Positions 46,640 to 58,544 are shown, numbered from the stretch's first letter. The stretch: DNA of 64,000 nt from Siderastrea siderea (GCA_964030785.1 OZ034968.1:22661186-22725185); one strand, 5' to 3'. Translations and numbers: made by a program. The notes: generated by a model from the letters alone, not told the origin.

Positions 46640-48850
46640 GAAAACATAACAATAAAAAAGGGGACAACAATAAAAAAAAAGGAATAAAAAGCAAACCGCG
46701 TTAACGGACATGACAAAACAGCGCATGTTGTAAAAACATTGATTTATGAACTAAACGATTCGTATGCTATAACATACATCTTCAGAAGTGACCGTTGGGA
46801 AAATTACAAATAAATTTAAACGCAAAGTGAAAGACTGGTACTTAATTAGGAAAATGGAAAAATATTAACAAACAGACTTCAGTTTGAAATCTGCAAAACA
46901 AAACAAAACCTAGCTTGTAAAGAAAAAGTTTCTCACTGCCAACGTTTTTATTCAAGGCAGCCTGTAATTCACGAAACAACAAAGTCTCTTTCATTTCAAA
47001 ATGCAAATCCGAACGTCCGGTTCCTAAGATATCAAAGTGGTTCCATTTATTTTTATTATTGTGACCTGTTTACATTAGAGGTCTTAGAGACCAACAAACT
47101 GTAATATGATCTCAGAGACCGTATCGTAAGAAAGGGAGGTGCATCAAGACGTCTCTTTTATGTCAACTAAAGGCCACTGATGGGTGTATGGAAGTGAAGT
47201 TAATTAGATGTTCTTTTGGTTGTTTGTTTTGATATTTAGACATTGAAAATTGTAGAAAAGGGCCGTGATATTAATTAATAACGCGTCGTTAACGTTACTC
47301 TTTGGAGTTCCGCGAAGTGAAAGCCCTGATAATATTCAGTAAGCACTTTAATCGAAGTCGGATCTGGGTGACTTGGAATGTAAGAAAACCCTCACTCGTG
47401 CACAAAATTATACTTATTTTGTATTTTTTTTCTATCTAAGTGATTCACTTAGCTATGAAACAGTTCTCCATTATGCTCATATTGATCTGTTTACAGCTCG
47501 CTTAAATTAACTTAATTTACTTCCATGTTACGTTCTTGAAGGTGTTTGTTTGTTTTTATTCTTTTTGGGAATTTGCTTTCAAGGAAAACCAGGCATTATC
47601 TCTGGTGTGGGACTATGTTCACTTTAACTTTTTCAATCCAAAATTGACAACGCTGACGTTAATGATCAATTACTAACATACCGAAAACAAATTTCAGCTC
47701 GAGATGTATAAATTATTGCCTTCCAACTTAGTTGCTTCATTAGAAACATGCGTTCTTGTATGGCGACTATTTACCTAACCGAAGGCGAAGTAAATATTCG
47801 CCAACATTTAATGAGCCTGAGGCGAATAATTGTTTAAGTATAATTTTGAGATGTGGACACCAAAAAGTTAAAAAAGGGCTAAATCTTGACAAACAACACA
47901 GGAAAAACTTATCTTAGAAACCGCGCCTTGAAATGTTATATTTACCGGGTAGCGCGGTGAATATAGTATTACAATTATACTAAAATGAAATATAGTTAAT
48001 TCTTTCCTTTAACATGGTATGAAACTGAAGTCTAAATGTTACATGGCTCTTTGACTTCATTTATAAGTTTGCAGTCTTAAAAATGAACGTTCACCTCCTT
48101 TCAGGTTCATGTTTTTGAGGTGTTTAAAAGACAAAACGGCTAGGATTCAAGTAAAGCTACCAACTGAAATAAGATATAAAATACAATGGCACTCTGCCGC
48201 CATACCACCACTGCTGTGACCAAATTCCATAAAGTGCTCATAGCAGTAATTTTTTTATTTAAAAATCCAGTTAATCCGACCACGTTAACACTACCATTTT
48301 TATGGCCACCGTGTTAATAAGGTTCCACTGTACAAAAAGAATCCTGAATGCATTTGACGAAGAAGTCAAACACTGTGTCGAGCCTATATAATCACCAGTC
48401 TGGCGCACAATTGGCGCTTCTTTTGCAGGAAGCAACCAGGGACACCTTTAATTTCTACTGGGGAATGGTTATGCATTGGATGTTTTTACTGATCAAGTTT
48501 CCAGGTATCTTCTGATTCAGTTAAACATCTCACTAAAGAGATCGACAATTTCGCAAAAGTTATCTTATATGTAGAGCTAAGTACGAAAACATTAAAGAGA
48601 CACCAAGCCTAACTTGCTTGCTAAAATCCCACCTCGTTTCTCATTTAGTTCACTGAATCAGTGTACATAAATATGTTTATTACAAGTTTACATTCTAATT
48701 CTCAGTTCCCGCCCCCCCCCCCCCCCCCCATGCGCTGTAAAATTCAGAAAAAAGCATTTCGGGTGAAGAAGAAGCAGTGGCCTATCTGAATTTCACATTT
48801 GTAACTTAAGCGAGCAGAAATGTATCTGTCAATAAAAAAATGCTTTGAAA
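46640..48850. other. No recognisable gene
   Basis: Nothing coding seen. A palindrome-rich patch at about 47770-47960 (gaaggcgaagtaaatattcgcc) is probably an old repeat. Confidence 0.4.
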
Positions 48851-48859
48851 AATGCTTAC

Positions 48860-48911
48860 CATGACTCTTGTAGATTACGATGCACAAGAGTAGCACCAAT
48901 GACTTCCCCAT
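48860..48911 (-). CDS. Orphan signal-peptide exon D
   Basis: ATG at 48911-48909 opens MGKSLVLLLCIVIYKSH, followed by G|GTAAGC: a 52-nt exon ending in phase 1, as in all signal exons of this cluster. An in-frame upstream ATG exists at 48944. No linker or ShK exon was found before the gene C first exon 5 kb downstream. It is either an alternative first exon of gene C or a remnant of a lost gene. Confidence 0.55.
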
Positions 48912-48949
48912 GTCAGTTTGAATTGCTACTGATTTTCCTTTCATACACT

Positions 48950-50660
48950 GGTCTTGTAGAAAGACGCTTTCAATTCACGTTACGCTAAGCAAAAATGCAT
49001 TTGACGATATAATTCTTTGCATTTATTGACGTTCTACTGCACGAACCTACTGCCCTTAGGATGGATGATTGACAGCTGATGGTTAATGTTTTAAGCTAAG
49101 GAAGGTTAGGCTGGCAGGTTGGTCATTTACGAAGAGTGGAGAAGCTGTATAGGGGACTAGGCAAACAGATCCCACCAGTTGTAGGGTGAAAAGTTTGAAC
49201 ACTTTCAGTGCCTTGTGCTTTACACGATGGTGGTTAGAAATTTAAACATTTTTAAAACAACAAGTTTATGAAATTCCTTGTTACTACTTTAGTTGCTATG
49301 CTGAAACCAGGCAGTTCTGCCTAAATACGCTAGAGAATCACGCCAAGTGAAAAAAAAAAAAACACTGATTGCACAATAAAAGAGACAAACAACTAGGGTC
49401 AGACGTTGATGTTTTTTTCTGTTGGTTTAGTGTCCGAGTCATTTCTTTGTCAATTTATTTTATTTTTATTTTTAATTGGGTGTTAACTGAGAAGTCACTA
49501 ACGTATTAATAAAAGCTGCACTAATTGATGTGCTTGTCTTTCTTTGATTCAAAGGCTTCGGCACGCTTTGGAGCCGTGTGCTCCCAAAAAAACTACGTTA
49601 AGTAGTAAACGTTTTCACGCCATTTTTGTGCGTTTTTTTTTAATTGTCACTAGTTGGTCATTGGTGTCACTCACTATAAGCTGATTGAATAAAAAAAATG
49701 TGTAATACCCATCAGAATGGATCAGAGTGACAGCATACTGTTTGCGTTTGATGCCGTTGGCTGTTTAGAAAAGGTAGAAGAGGACTACAAATCCCACTAG
49801 TACGTAAAGTAAAAAAATATAATACGTTCAGCGCTAGGTGAGATAATGATTAAAAAAAGTGTCAGGTGCTTTTCTTAGAATATTCGCTAAAAGTCTCATT
49901 TAATACAACAACTGTCTGAGTAAAAAAAAAGCAAAGAAATAATTTTTTTTTTTGTGAATAGTCACTTTACATGTCGTGGTTGCTAAGGTGAGTACGGATG
50001 TTTCTTCGTGCGGAAACCGTATTTCGTATCTTTTTCTTGCAGAAACTATAATTGGTTAGCTTCTTTGCTAAGTTTGGGTATTGTTTCCTGTCTTTTGACA
50101 CTTTTACGTCATATGAATATCTCAACACCGCCAAAACCGAGATACTACCGTAAAACACGCAGTGCAATTAATGGATATGTACATTTTGTTTCGTCGTTTT
50201 GTTTTCCTCAAAAGCAATCATTACGAGCATCGCGGCTTTGTTACAGCGTATACGTAGCACTTGATATCGCTGTTTCGTAGAATACCACCCCCTCACCCAT
50301 TTTACCAGAGCTAACGTGGGGCATCCGCAGACCACCACTGAGCCTTGACGCTTAAGTTTTGGTTAATTTTAATTGTAATAAATTCAGGCAAGCTCGAGCC
50401 TATAAAACAGTTACAGAACTACCTGACATAAATTACGGTTTAACTATTAGAGAGAACATCTTATCAAACAAATTTGGTATTTTCAAATAATATCATAAGA
50501 ATAGAATGTGTAACATTTAAAATTGATTTCCTATATTTATAGCGAGAGTTAAAGTAAGAAGAATGACTGAACTCTTCTCTTCTCTAGGTAATCTACGCAG
50601 TGAGCAACAGCGCAAAGCGAAATTTGTTAACATATCTAAAATCTATAGCAAAACGATTTT
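48950..50660. other. No recognisable gene
   Basis: Between the two orphan signal exons. No ShK or linker exon on the minus strand. The plus-strand 90-codon frame at 50008-50280 has no motif. Confidence 0.4.
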
Positions 50661-50673
50661 TTAATTTGCTTAC

Positions 50674-50725
50674 CATGGCTTCCGCAGATAAAGAGGCATA
50701 GAAGAAACACAAAGGACTTGCCCAT
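50674..50725 (-). CDS. Orphan signal-peptide exon E
   Basis: ATG at 50725-50723 opens MGKSFVFLLCLFICGSH, then G|GTAAGC. It has the same 52-nt length and phase as exon D and is its close paralog (MGKS, LLC, SHG shared). Body exons were not found between it and exon D. Flanks of D and E are not obviously alike, so they are older duplicates. Confidence 0.55.
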
Positions 50726-50739
50726 CTCAGATTTTATGT

Positions 50740-52080
50740 CAGAACCTACACAGTATTTTGCTTTCAAATACTATTCTCGTGAAATGATATTTATTAAATG
50801 AGCTTGCGACACAATTTGCATTGGGCAACATGAATATTCCAAGTAATGGCATTTTAGTACAGACAAGTTGATGTGAAAAAATATAATGAATAAATGAAAC
50901 TGACAAATTACGTTAACAGCGTCATAAGCGAAACAATGCAAGGACTGTGGTCTCTTGCACAGGTGTCACGCCATTGCATTGACACAAAATATTGTAAAAT
51001 GGTCATTTTGGTAACTAAAAAGACAAATAACAATAATGTTTTAGATTCGCATTGTACAAGATATAGTTGCTACGCATGAAAACACTCAGCGAAACTTCTA
51101 ATGTATAATATCGGCTTTTCTGTTTATGAAAAAAAAATTTCCTTAGTACGGCAATTCTTTTAACAGAATATCCCCTTTAAGTAGTTTGTGTTTATATTTG
51201 GTTTCGCGTGCACGTGATGGTCATATTGGATATGAAAATTAGTTTTCAGAACAGGTGCTTTATGGGCTGCTTTCTCGGACTAATTAAAATAAATTAAGCA
51301 ATGGTTAGTTTGAATCAATGAAGATTTCTTTAACAATAGCTCATTCCATAACTGAGTAATTTGTTACTGAAAGAGGTCACCTACTACACCATCAGGGAAA
51401 TGTGCTATTATTATTTATATAATATGACATTTTTCCATGAGTATGTCGTGTTACTGAGGGATGATGTTTCGTGTTACAGAGGAACATCAGTTTATGAGCA
51501 TGTCGTGTTAATGATGCGGATCCTCCCGATCCCAGAAGACAAAAAATGCCCGTTCTGAATAAGGCTAAGGTCAGTTCTAGCTCGTCAGAGGATAACACAA
51601 AAAGTGACATGAATGTTTTCATACGTAGCTTACAATTGAAGTCCAGGACAGTCTCAAAGACAAAATGGATCGAATGTCAAGCATTTAACTTTATTGCACC
51701 ATTTTATGCCTTAACATTTGTTTCTTTCTTTTCTTTTTTGTTACAAGGATAATGAGGGAAAATTAATTAAGGACGGTGCCTCCTAATACAGATGTATTTT
51801 TGCAAAGGTTATGACTGCGGGGAAAACGTAGATCTTAGCAAGGGTTATTGGAATCTAAAAAAAACTGAGGGTAACCACGCATTTTTCAGAGATAATTAAG
51901 CAGCCATAATTCTAAAAAAGCGTAAAAATACAAAGAATGTATAGCAATTTCTTTCGAAATTTAAGCTCACTTATCTCTGAAAAATACGTCGTACCCCAAT
52001 TTTCTTTGTGAATTCTGATAGTCCTTGCTAAGATTTTCTTTTTCCACACAGTCATAAACGTGTTGTATTAGGGGTCAAAT
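50740..52080. other. No recognisable gene
   Basis: AT-rich, no coding exon recognised. Frames at 51361-51558, 51392-51622 and 51546-51752 overlap each other and carry no motif. Confidence 0.4.
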
Positions 52081-52083
52081 TCC

Positions 52084-52627
52084 TTAACCCTCGGAGGTGC
52101 AAGCAAAGTCACACCCCCACCGTGGTACAAGGGGGGGGGGGGTTGATGGACCCCCCTTGGGTTTTCGTTATGTTACAATATTTGGGAAAGATTTTATCTT
52201 TAGTAGACAGCCTGTGGTGTGCTTTACAAGATGAGGTGCACATTATTGGTTGCCACGCTGTTGGGGCCTGTGACGTCATCCAAGATGGCGCCATCTTGGA
52301 TTTTACCGAAAATTAGAAATTGTCAAAAAACGTTTAAAATTGGACATTTTTGATGCTGCTTTTTGTTGACGTTTTTTACATTTTTCACATAAAAGGAGTA
52401 AAAAGCACGCATTTTCTTCAAAAATGGCTTGACTTCCTGTTACTTATGACGTCATATCTCGTAACCATAGCAACCGATTCTCACCAAACTTGTGTCAAAA
52501 AGTGTGTAAGGGATATGTGCACAGCTACTGAAACGGCAGGTCTAGATAACAATTCGTCTTGCAAAACTTGTAGAAAAACCTTATGGGGAGTGGCATCCCC
52601 CCCGCTCCTTGTACGCCCGAGGGTTAA
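52084..52627. mobile_element. Complete TTAACCCTCGG inverted-repeat element
   Basis: Ends TTAACCCTCGG and CCGAGGGTTAA; the TTAA can be read as the target duplication and CCCTCGG as the terminal repeat. It is 544 bp, non-coding, and the best copy of a family with further members at 25955-26300 and 45470-46065. A 12-base G run lies near 52129. It sits just beyond the 3' end of gene F. Confidence 0.75.
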
Positions 52628-52835
52628 GAAACCCGACTATCCCGAAATGCGCAGAACGTATGCGCAGTAACAAAAGGAGACACCGTCCCTAAAAAGAAAA
52701 CAACCTTAATAAAAGGGTTCCACATTTCCACCTTGAAAGCTGCGACTCTTTCATTACTGGATTTGGTTTCAGTTCAAGACTTTTTTTGCGTTGGTCTTTT
52801 CAGTTCTTAGTTGCCTTGTACATCGCAACGAATGT

Positions 52836-55800
52836 TCTGTAAAAGAAAAAAACAACATTTAAAAAGACAAACAGTCATTTTGACTGTAACTGTTTTGGCT
52901 CATTAACAAATTACTTATCATTTGTTAAAGAAGCACATCATTTTACTCACCACCACTGACAGCCACAAGACTTGCGACAGTGTAGCTGCATAAACAGCTT
53001 GTGAGCTTTACAGTAGCCAGGCATTGCAACTTTAGAAGGGCACTTATCTGCGTAGTGAAGATCATCATGACATTCTGCCGAAAAAGAAAACAAACGGAGA
53101 AAATAATTAAACAAGCATTATCATTAAACATGTCGTCTCGCTCAGTACTAATCCAACAAATAAATTTAACTTCTGAGATGATCCAAGCAATTTTTTCTTT
53201 CAGATTGGATAAAAACCGAACAGTAACAAAATTTGAATCATTTTTGAACTTGAAAATGGCGTCATGACGACACCGAAACGTCGTTCGATTTTACCAGCGT
53301 TGATTTTTACTTGTTTTTGTATAACAATAAACGTAACAAATCAAGAAACAAATAAAACGTTTGCCAGGGGAACGGAGTTCAGCGTAATCCGAGTGGTATG
53401 CCATTAGTATTCAAGTAATATAGAAAATAGCGTCCGTGCACAACAATTAGATAGCACTTTACACCAAAAAAAGTTTTAAAAGAGCGAAATAATCTCAAAC
53501 GAGCGCTCTTCATGTCATCTCCTAATTGCACAATTACTGTAGCAAAAACTGCAGCAGACAAAAAAGAAAAACACAGACGGTATAAGCACTTTTTAAAAGC
53601 TCAAAATTTTAAATGTAGCTTACCAGCTGGGGCTGGAGGCTTTGGGGTTCCTGAAATGGTAAAAAGACATAAAACTAAACGCAAATCACGCTGAATTTGA
53701 GTAATAGTACCAAAAGACTAGTCTATGTCTCTGCGGCTATTATTCAAAATAGAGGGGTTAGTTTCTAAAGGAACTGTGGTACTGCGTCGGTGGGGGCGTG
53801 AAACACAAAATTTTGGATTTATCAACTGAGTTGATAAGGTAAATTGGCCACCGTAGAGATTGAAAGCTGACGTTTCGAGCGTAATTAGCCCTTCGTCAGA
53901 GCGAATCAAGGAATTGTGGGTTGCAAAATAGGCTTTGACTTCAATAAAGTACATTCCAGAATGAAATCTTAAACTTGCAAAGTTTCTCATGTTTGGATGG
54001 CGAGCATGAATCTTTTTTTTTCCTTCTTCTTCTTTCTCCTTTTTTTTTCTGACTTTAACCTCACCTGCTACCCAAACACTCCATTGGCAATCAATTTAAG
54101 GTACCCTGTATAGGTCACGGCCGCGGGGATCATGAAGCGTTTAGTCACAACTGCGCTCAAATTATGATGAAGTACCCTCGTTCACACACAAAACGCTCCG
54201 TTAGAACACCAATAGGATAATATTAATTTATTTTTTGTCAAGGAGAGCCCCCTGATGATACGTTTTTGCAACAGTTTGTTACATACACAACCACAGAACT
54301 TGAAACTTTTGATTTATCAAGTGCGCTAATAAGGCAATTTGGCCACCGTAAAAAGACTGAAAGCTGAAGTTTAGGGCGTCAACCGTTCGTCAGAGCGAAA
54401 TTGTTATCTATAAAATTTACAACTAATACCACGTTCCTTTAAACGTAGTGATATTTGCATCGGATCAGATTATCAAAAACAGGACAATACCCTTACCACC
54501 TGAGCAAAAGCCACATGACTTGCGACAGTGTCGCTGCATAAATTTGTAGTGTGTGCCACAGTATCCACTCATTGCAGCTTTCACGTGACACTTGTCTGCG
54601 TAGTCAGGATCATCCTTGCATTCTAAAAACATGAGAGATTGTTAGAATATATACCGGTAACATGACCAAACATTTTAATGCAAAAAATAATGTAGCTTAC
54701 CGCTTGGAGCAGGAGGCTTTGGTTTGCCTGAAAAAGATAATCAGGTATGAGTCAAATGAAAATAAACGTCATCTTGTCAATCAACATCATCATCATCATC
54801 ATCATCATCATCATTATCATCAACTTTATTTCAGTGTCAAAACTTCTAGCAAATTACAAGTAATTCATTAATTGGGTTCTATTTGAGCCACTGAAAACGC
54901 AACTACATTTAAAAATATCTGACTTTTCAGTACGTTAGAGTAACCTTTGGTAATTGTTTTTCACTCCACACGATTACTTAATTTATAAACCTATCAAACA
55001 AAGAAAAAAAGTTTTTTTTTTTTTTACCTCAGAGCAAATATGCATGTTAAACATGTGAGAATTTAATTACTTTTCAGTTAATCAATCTAAAAAAGGTAGC
55101 CTGCGAACGCAGACGTATTTCCAGCTTATTTTTGGCGGAGAGAAACAACAACCGGAAATACGTCTGCGTTCGCAAGCTAAAAATAGGCGTAAACAGACAA
55201 AGATCTTCTTTAAGGAAATGCTAGCCTGTGTAGCAGGAGTAAACGAGAAAAGGGAAGGGTAGCGAGAACGTGGGAGAAAAATGGGGGACTAGGAGATAGG
55301 GACGAGGGAACGCCTGCTACAAAGACCCCCATTTTTTCATCTCCCCCCACCTATTTTCAAGTAATCAATTAAGGTAACTGTCAATGCAACCACCAATCAG
55401 AAACAGGCGCGCGCTTTTCTGCATGACTGACCTCACGTAAGAATTACTGGGCAATTCAGTATTTGTCAATGAAGCGTAAAAATAAAGTAACGCGAAAGCC
55501 ATAAGGAATATGAAGAATCGGTCAATTAAAGAAAATATTTCAGGACAAATTTACAATCAAAAATGTAATTTACTTTTATGCCATGGATTCCCTACAAAGT
55601 CAACAGCTTGAGTGATGTCTTGCAACGGCAGATTTCTCTTTAAAACAACCGTCTGTCCTTAAAGAATAATCTCTTTGCTTTTAGTTCTCTGAATTCCACT
55701 GTTTAAGCTGTCGAGCTAGTGTTTCTTAGGGCTTCTTCTTCTGATTTATAGTCGTCAAAAGGCGAGTCTTCTTTCCACTTACGGGATATTTACACCGCTT

Positions 55801-56905
55801 GAATTTCACGCACAAAACGGTGCAATGCCTTTTGAAATCCTCTCTGACAATGACAAAAACTCTTCTCTCTAAGACCGTATCCCGTTGGCAAAACCGCTAA
55901 AACACCTCTTCCTTTTAAAAGAGTTCTAACTGCCGATTCTCGCTCTGGTTTCAAGACAATTTCGCAGCCTGCCCTGCTTCAATAAGTTCAGTCTTCCAAC
56001 AGCACGTTTTCGTCAAATTACGTCAATTCCCGTGGGACTTGCTGTCTAAGATTAACCAATCAGAATTTTGCGGTCGCTGGCGGCCGCAGAAATGAAAAAT
56101 GGGGTCTTTAGATCCCTCGTCCCTAGCCCTCAGAACCCATTTTTCTCCCGCGTTCTCTCTTCCTTTCCCCTTCCCCGTTAACGCCTGCTACGCAGGCTAA
56201 GGAAATGCAGAAATTGCAAACATTAAGTCAACTTCTACTCACCACCTGAGCAAAAGCCACACGACTTTCGACAGTGTCGCTGCATAAATTTGTAGTGTGC
56301 AACACAGTATCCACTCATTGCAGCTTTCGCGTGACACTTGTCTGCGTAGTCGGGATCATCCTTACATTCTAAAAAAAAAACAAACAAACAGGGATTGGCG
56401 AGATAGGTATTCATCAAGAAAGGTTAAAAAAAATATCTTAATGAAAAGAAAGCTTATTTAGAAAAAAAAATTGTAGCTTACCACCTGGAGCCGGAGGCTT
56501 TGGCTTTCCTGAAAAAGGCCGACAGGCAAAAGATAAATGAAATGTAATATCGATCAAAATAATCATGGTAAGTGATCAAGAAGAAAGAAAAACATGGGAT
56601 AAAAGAGTGTAATGTATTTGTAAATTTGGATTTGCAAAAAGATAAAATGATGAAACATTAAAATTAGACAAGTAAGAGAAAACAACGTCTTTAAGTTATT
56701 TTGCCGGCAAATTAAAAAAAAATTCCTTTCAAAAATTGTTTGGCAGCTGATGGATAGATGTGTAAATAAACGTAAACATTTTGAAACACATACAAAGCAA
56801 ATGAGAATTCAACAATTTTTCATTCATCTTCAGTGAAGGGCAAATCTTACCTTTACTAGTGTTGACGAAGACGCAAAACAAAATGGAGAAAGCAAGTTTT
56901 ATCAT
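52836..56905 (-). CDS. Gene F: secreted three-ShK protein, last domain shortened
   Basis: Predicted minus-strand exons: 56905-56851 (signal peptide MIKLAFSILFCVFVNTSK), 56508-56482 (linker KPKPPAPG), 56368-56243 (ShK 1), 54727-54701 (linker KPKPPAPS), 54622-54497 (ShK 2), 53650-53624 (linker TPKPPAPA), 53074-52951 (ShK 3) and a last exon starting 52836. The third ShK exon is 124 nt, not 126, so splicing to 52836 makes TGA at the junction. Without splicing a stop follows two codons later. Both end just after a CGCQW tail, giving about 170 residues. Unlike A-C, the linker follows the signal directly, and the domains are more basic (RHCRKSC). A second in-frame ATG at 56995 would give another hydrophobic N-terminus; MIKL is preferred for its length and charge. 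A separate subfamily of the cluster. Confidence 0.75.
52951..53074 (-). CDS. Gene F exon: ShK domain 3, altered end
   Basis: It starts ECHDDLHYADKC and runs to CRKSCGC. Relative to ShK 1 and 2, two bases are missing near the end, so the final CxxC becomes CxC, followed by Gln-Trp and a stop. Lys-Phe becomes Leu-Phe (HKLF). All six cysteines remain, but the last loop is one residue shorter. Confidence 0.75.
53808..54420. mobile_element. Penelope-type terminal repeat remnants with hammerhead-like core
   Basis: In the minus strand at 53905-53860: CTGACGA (53899-53893), a GGGC/GCTC stem, then GAAACGTCAGC (GAAA at 53876-53873). A diverged second copy lies at 54290-54420 (CTGACGA at 54393-54387). 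Both are followed by a CGGTGGCCAA(A/T)TT block. They lie in the intron between ShK 2 and ShK 3 of gene F. No reverse transcriptase remains between them. Confidence 0.55.
54497..54622 (-). CDS. Gene F exon: ShK domain 2
   Basis: A 126-nt phase 1-1 exon nearly the same as ShK 1 (CHVKAAMSGYCGTHYKF against CHAKAAMSGYCVAHYKF). It also keeps the Lys-Phe pair. Donor GTAAGG. Confidence 0.85.
54786..54823. repeat. (ATC)n microsatellite
   Basis: A short ATC run just upstream of the second linker exon of gene F. It makes a spurious His-rich plus-strand frame. Confidence 0.9.
55097..55179. mobile_element. 83-bp MITE with inverted ends
   Basis: The ends TAGCCTGCGAACGCAGACGT and ACGTCTGCGTTCGCAAGCTA are inverted over about 28 bp around a short core. 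The flanks AAAAAAGG and AAAATAGG are a possible imperfect target duplication. It lies in an intron of gene F. Confidence 0.8.
55222..56199. mobile_element. 978-bp element with 9-bp target-site duplication
   Basis: Terminal repeats start TAGCCTG(T/C)GTAGCAGG and stay similar over about 100 bp (gggaagg, gagaacg, gggagaaaaatggg, agggacgaggga). A perfect 9-bp duplication AGGAAATGC flanks it (55213-55221 and 56200-56208). A 9-bp duplication is typical of Mutator-like elements. No transposase frame was recognised, so it is non-autonomous. It sits between ShK 1 and the second linker of gene F. Confidence 0.85.
56243..56368 (-). CDS. Gene F exon: ShK domain 1
   Basis: A 126-nt phase 1-1 exon starting ECKDDPDYADKC and ending CRKSCGFCSG. 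Lys-Phe (YKF) occupies the position of the Lys-aromatic pair used by channel-blocking ShK peptides. Donor GTGAGT. Confidence 0.85.
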
Positions 56906-56909
56906 CTCG

Positions 56910-58100
56910 AGATCGCTTGGTTGATTTGAGTGAGCATCAACCACAGTTAAGATCACAACTAAAATGTTGACCAATTTGCTCGTAGAATATAGCATTTATC
57001 GAAAAAAATTTTGAAGGCAATATCGGACCTTTGTGGATTGGCTTAATATGTGCTTCTATAAATATTACATTCTTGTATGTAAAATGATTGGAAAAGCTTC
57101 AGAATGGTCCCTCTTATACGAATGTGAAGTATATGTAGGCTTCCTAATGGGTCTAAGGTACTGAAGGAACTTAATTTCGATTGTGGATTGTTGTAACACT
57201 TCTGTTAACGTTTACTACTCTACAGCACAATCAGCAGCACTGTTCGAAAGTTTTCGTTCACTCAGTTTTAAAATTAAATGACTTTTGTATTGGTACATCT
57301 TAAAAAGGAAGTATTGGCGCATTTGTGTCTAGCCACAGTCACCTAGTTGTCACAAATATAAGCATAGGAGGATATTACACAAACATATACTGCCTAAAAT
57401 GCGGCAAGAATATCGTTTGAGATGAGACAAGAGCTTTCCAGAATTGTTATTAACAGTTAGCATAAATAAAGTTACATAAACAAATCAACTTGCCTCTTCT
57501 AGGTAGTAGCTAGAATAGGTGGAACAGTCATCGAAAGTTTGATTTTATTGATTTCGGTTTTCTTTAACTTCAAAATCAATAATTAATAATCGTTTACGTC
57601 GGGACTTTAGAACATATCGGTATGATCACGCTACTTCAGATGCCAGCTTGGTTGCATGTTATCGTCTTTGCATTTGGTAAATTGGCCGAGAGACCATTAC
57701 GTCACTGCAAATAACTGCCTACGAATAATTGTCTGCTCATGCGCATTACGGTGCGAAGTTGTTTTGCTGCGAATAATTCTGCTCGTGCGTAGTTGAGTCA
57801 CCTGTTCAGAGCTCAAACTCAAACGCGGGCAAGTTTTTTTTATAGTGCGGAACTTCTGTGATTTTGGACTAAGACATTTGAAGTAAAAAGTGCGATCTTC
57901 CTTTGGAACGTTGTACTTTTTGGCAAATCAGTTGATGTATTCGTTTTAAAGCAATTAATTATTGACGAAAGCGGAATTTACTAATTTTGTATTTTTTTGT
58001 GCAGAATATTAAAGTTTTGAACGAAATGAAAGAGCCCACTTGGTGTAGGAATAAAAAATTGTGAAACAAGCGTGCTGGTTAAATGCAAAAATGCATCGTC
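56910..58100. other. Upstream of gene F, no gene seen
   Basis: It contains the presumed promoter of gene F, but I see no canonical TATA box and no match to the promoters of genes A-C. No coding exon recognised. Confidence 0.4.
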
Positions 58101-58109
58101 TTGTTGAAT

Positions 58110-58272
58110 GATAAAACAATTATTGAACACGATTTCGCAAAATATCGTGATTTGTCAGTGTCTCGCAGATCAATTATTTGCTTCTGCCTTCCGCATCGGC
58201 AAATAATTGATCTGCTCGCCACTGACAAATGATGATATTTTGCTCAACCTCGTCCAATAGTTGTTTATTATT
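58110..58272. repeat. Fold-back element
   Basis: Arms of about 75 bp are inverted (cgcagatcaattatttgc against gcaaataattgatctgctcg, plus actgacaaat and gcaaaatatc on both sides). It lies between gene F and the Penelope remnant. No coding capacity. Confidence 0.75.
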
Positions 58273-58398
58273 TGCTACGGTATTTCAATAGGGGTTTCAT
58301 CTATTGTAAAACCTTGTTGGAGGGGAGACATACGCCCCTCTCCCTCTTGTCAGAGGCTGATTCCTTATCTTTCCTCTGAGAAATAATGAGAGGTGCAA

Positions 58399-58438
<40 letters not shown>

Positions 58439-58440
58439 AA
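58399..58440. repeat. (CAA)n microsatellite
   Basis: A pure CAA run of about 13 units. Confidence 0.95.
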
Positions 58441-58544
58441 CGATAACACGGTAAATGGTTTAAACCAGAGTCATATCATAAGTAGGTAAAAGATGATCGC
58501 CCTGGTGAGTAACTTGGCAACGTGAAAAACAAGATGAGAATAAA

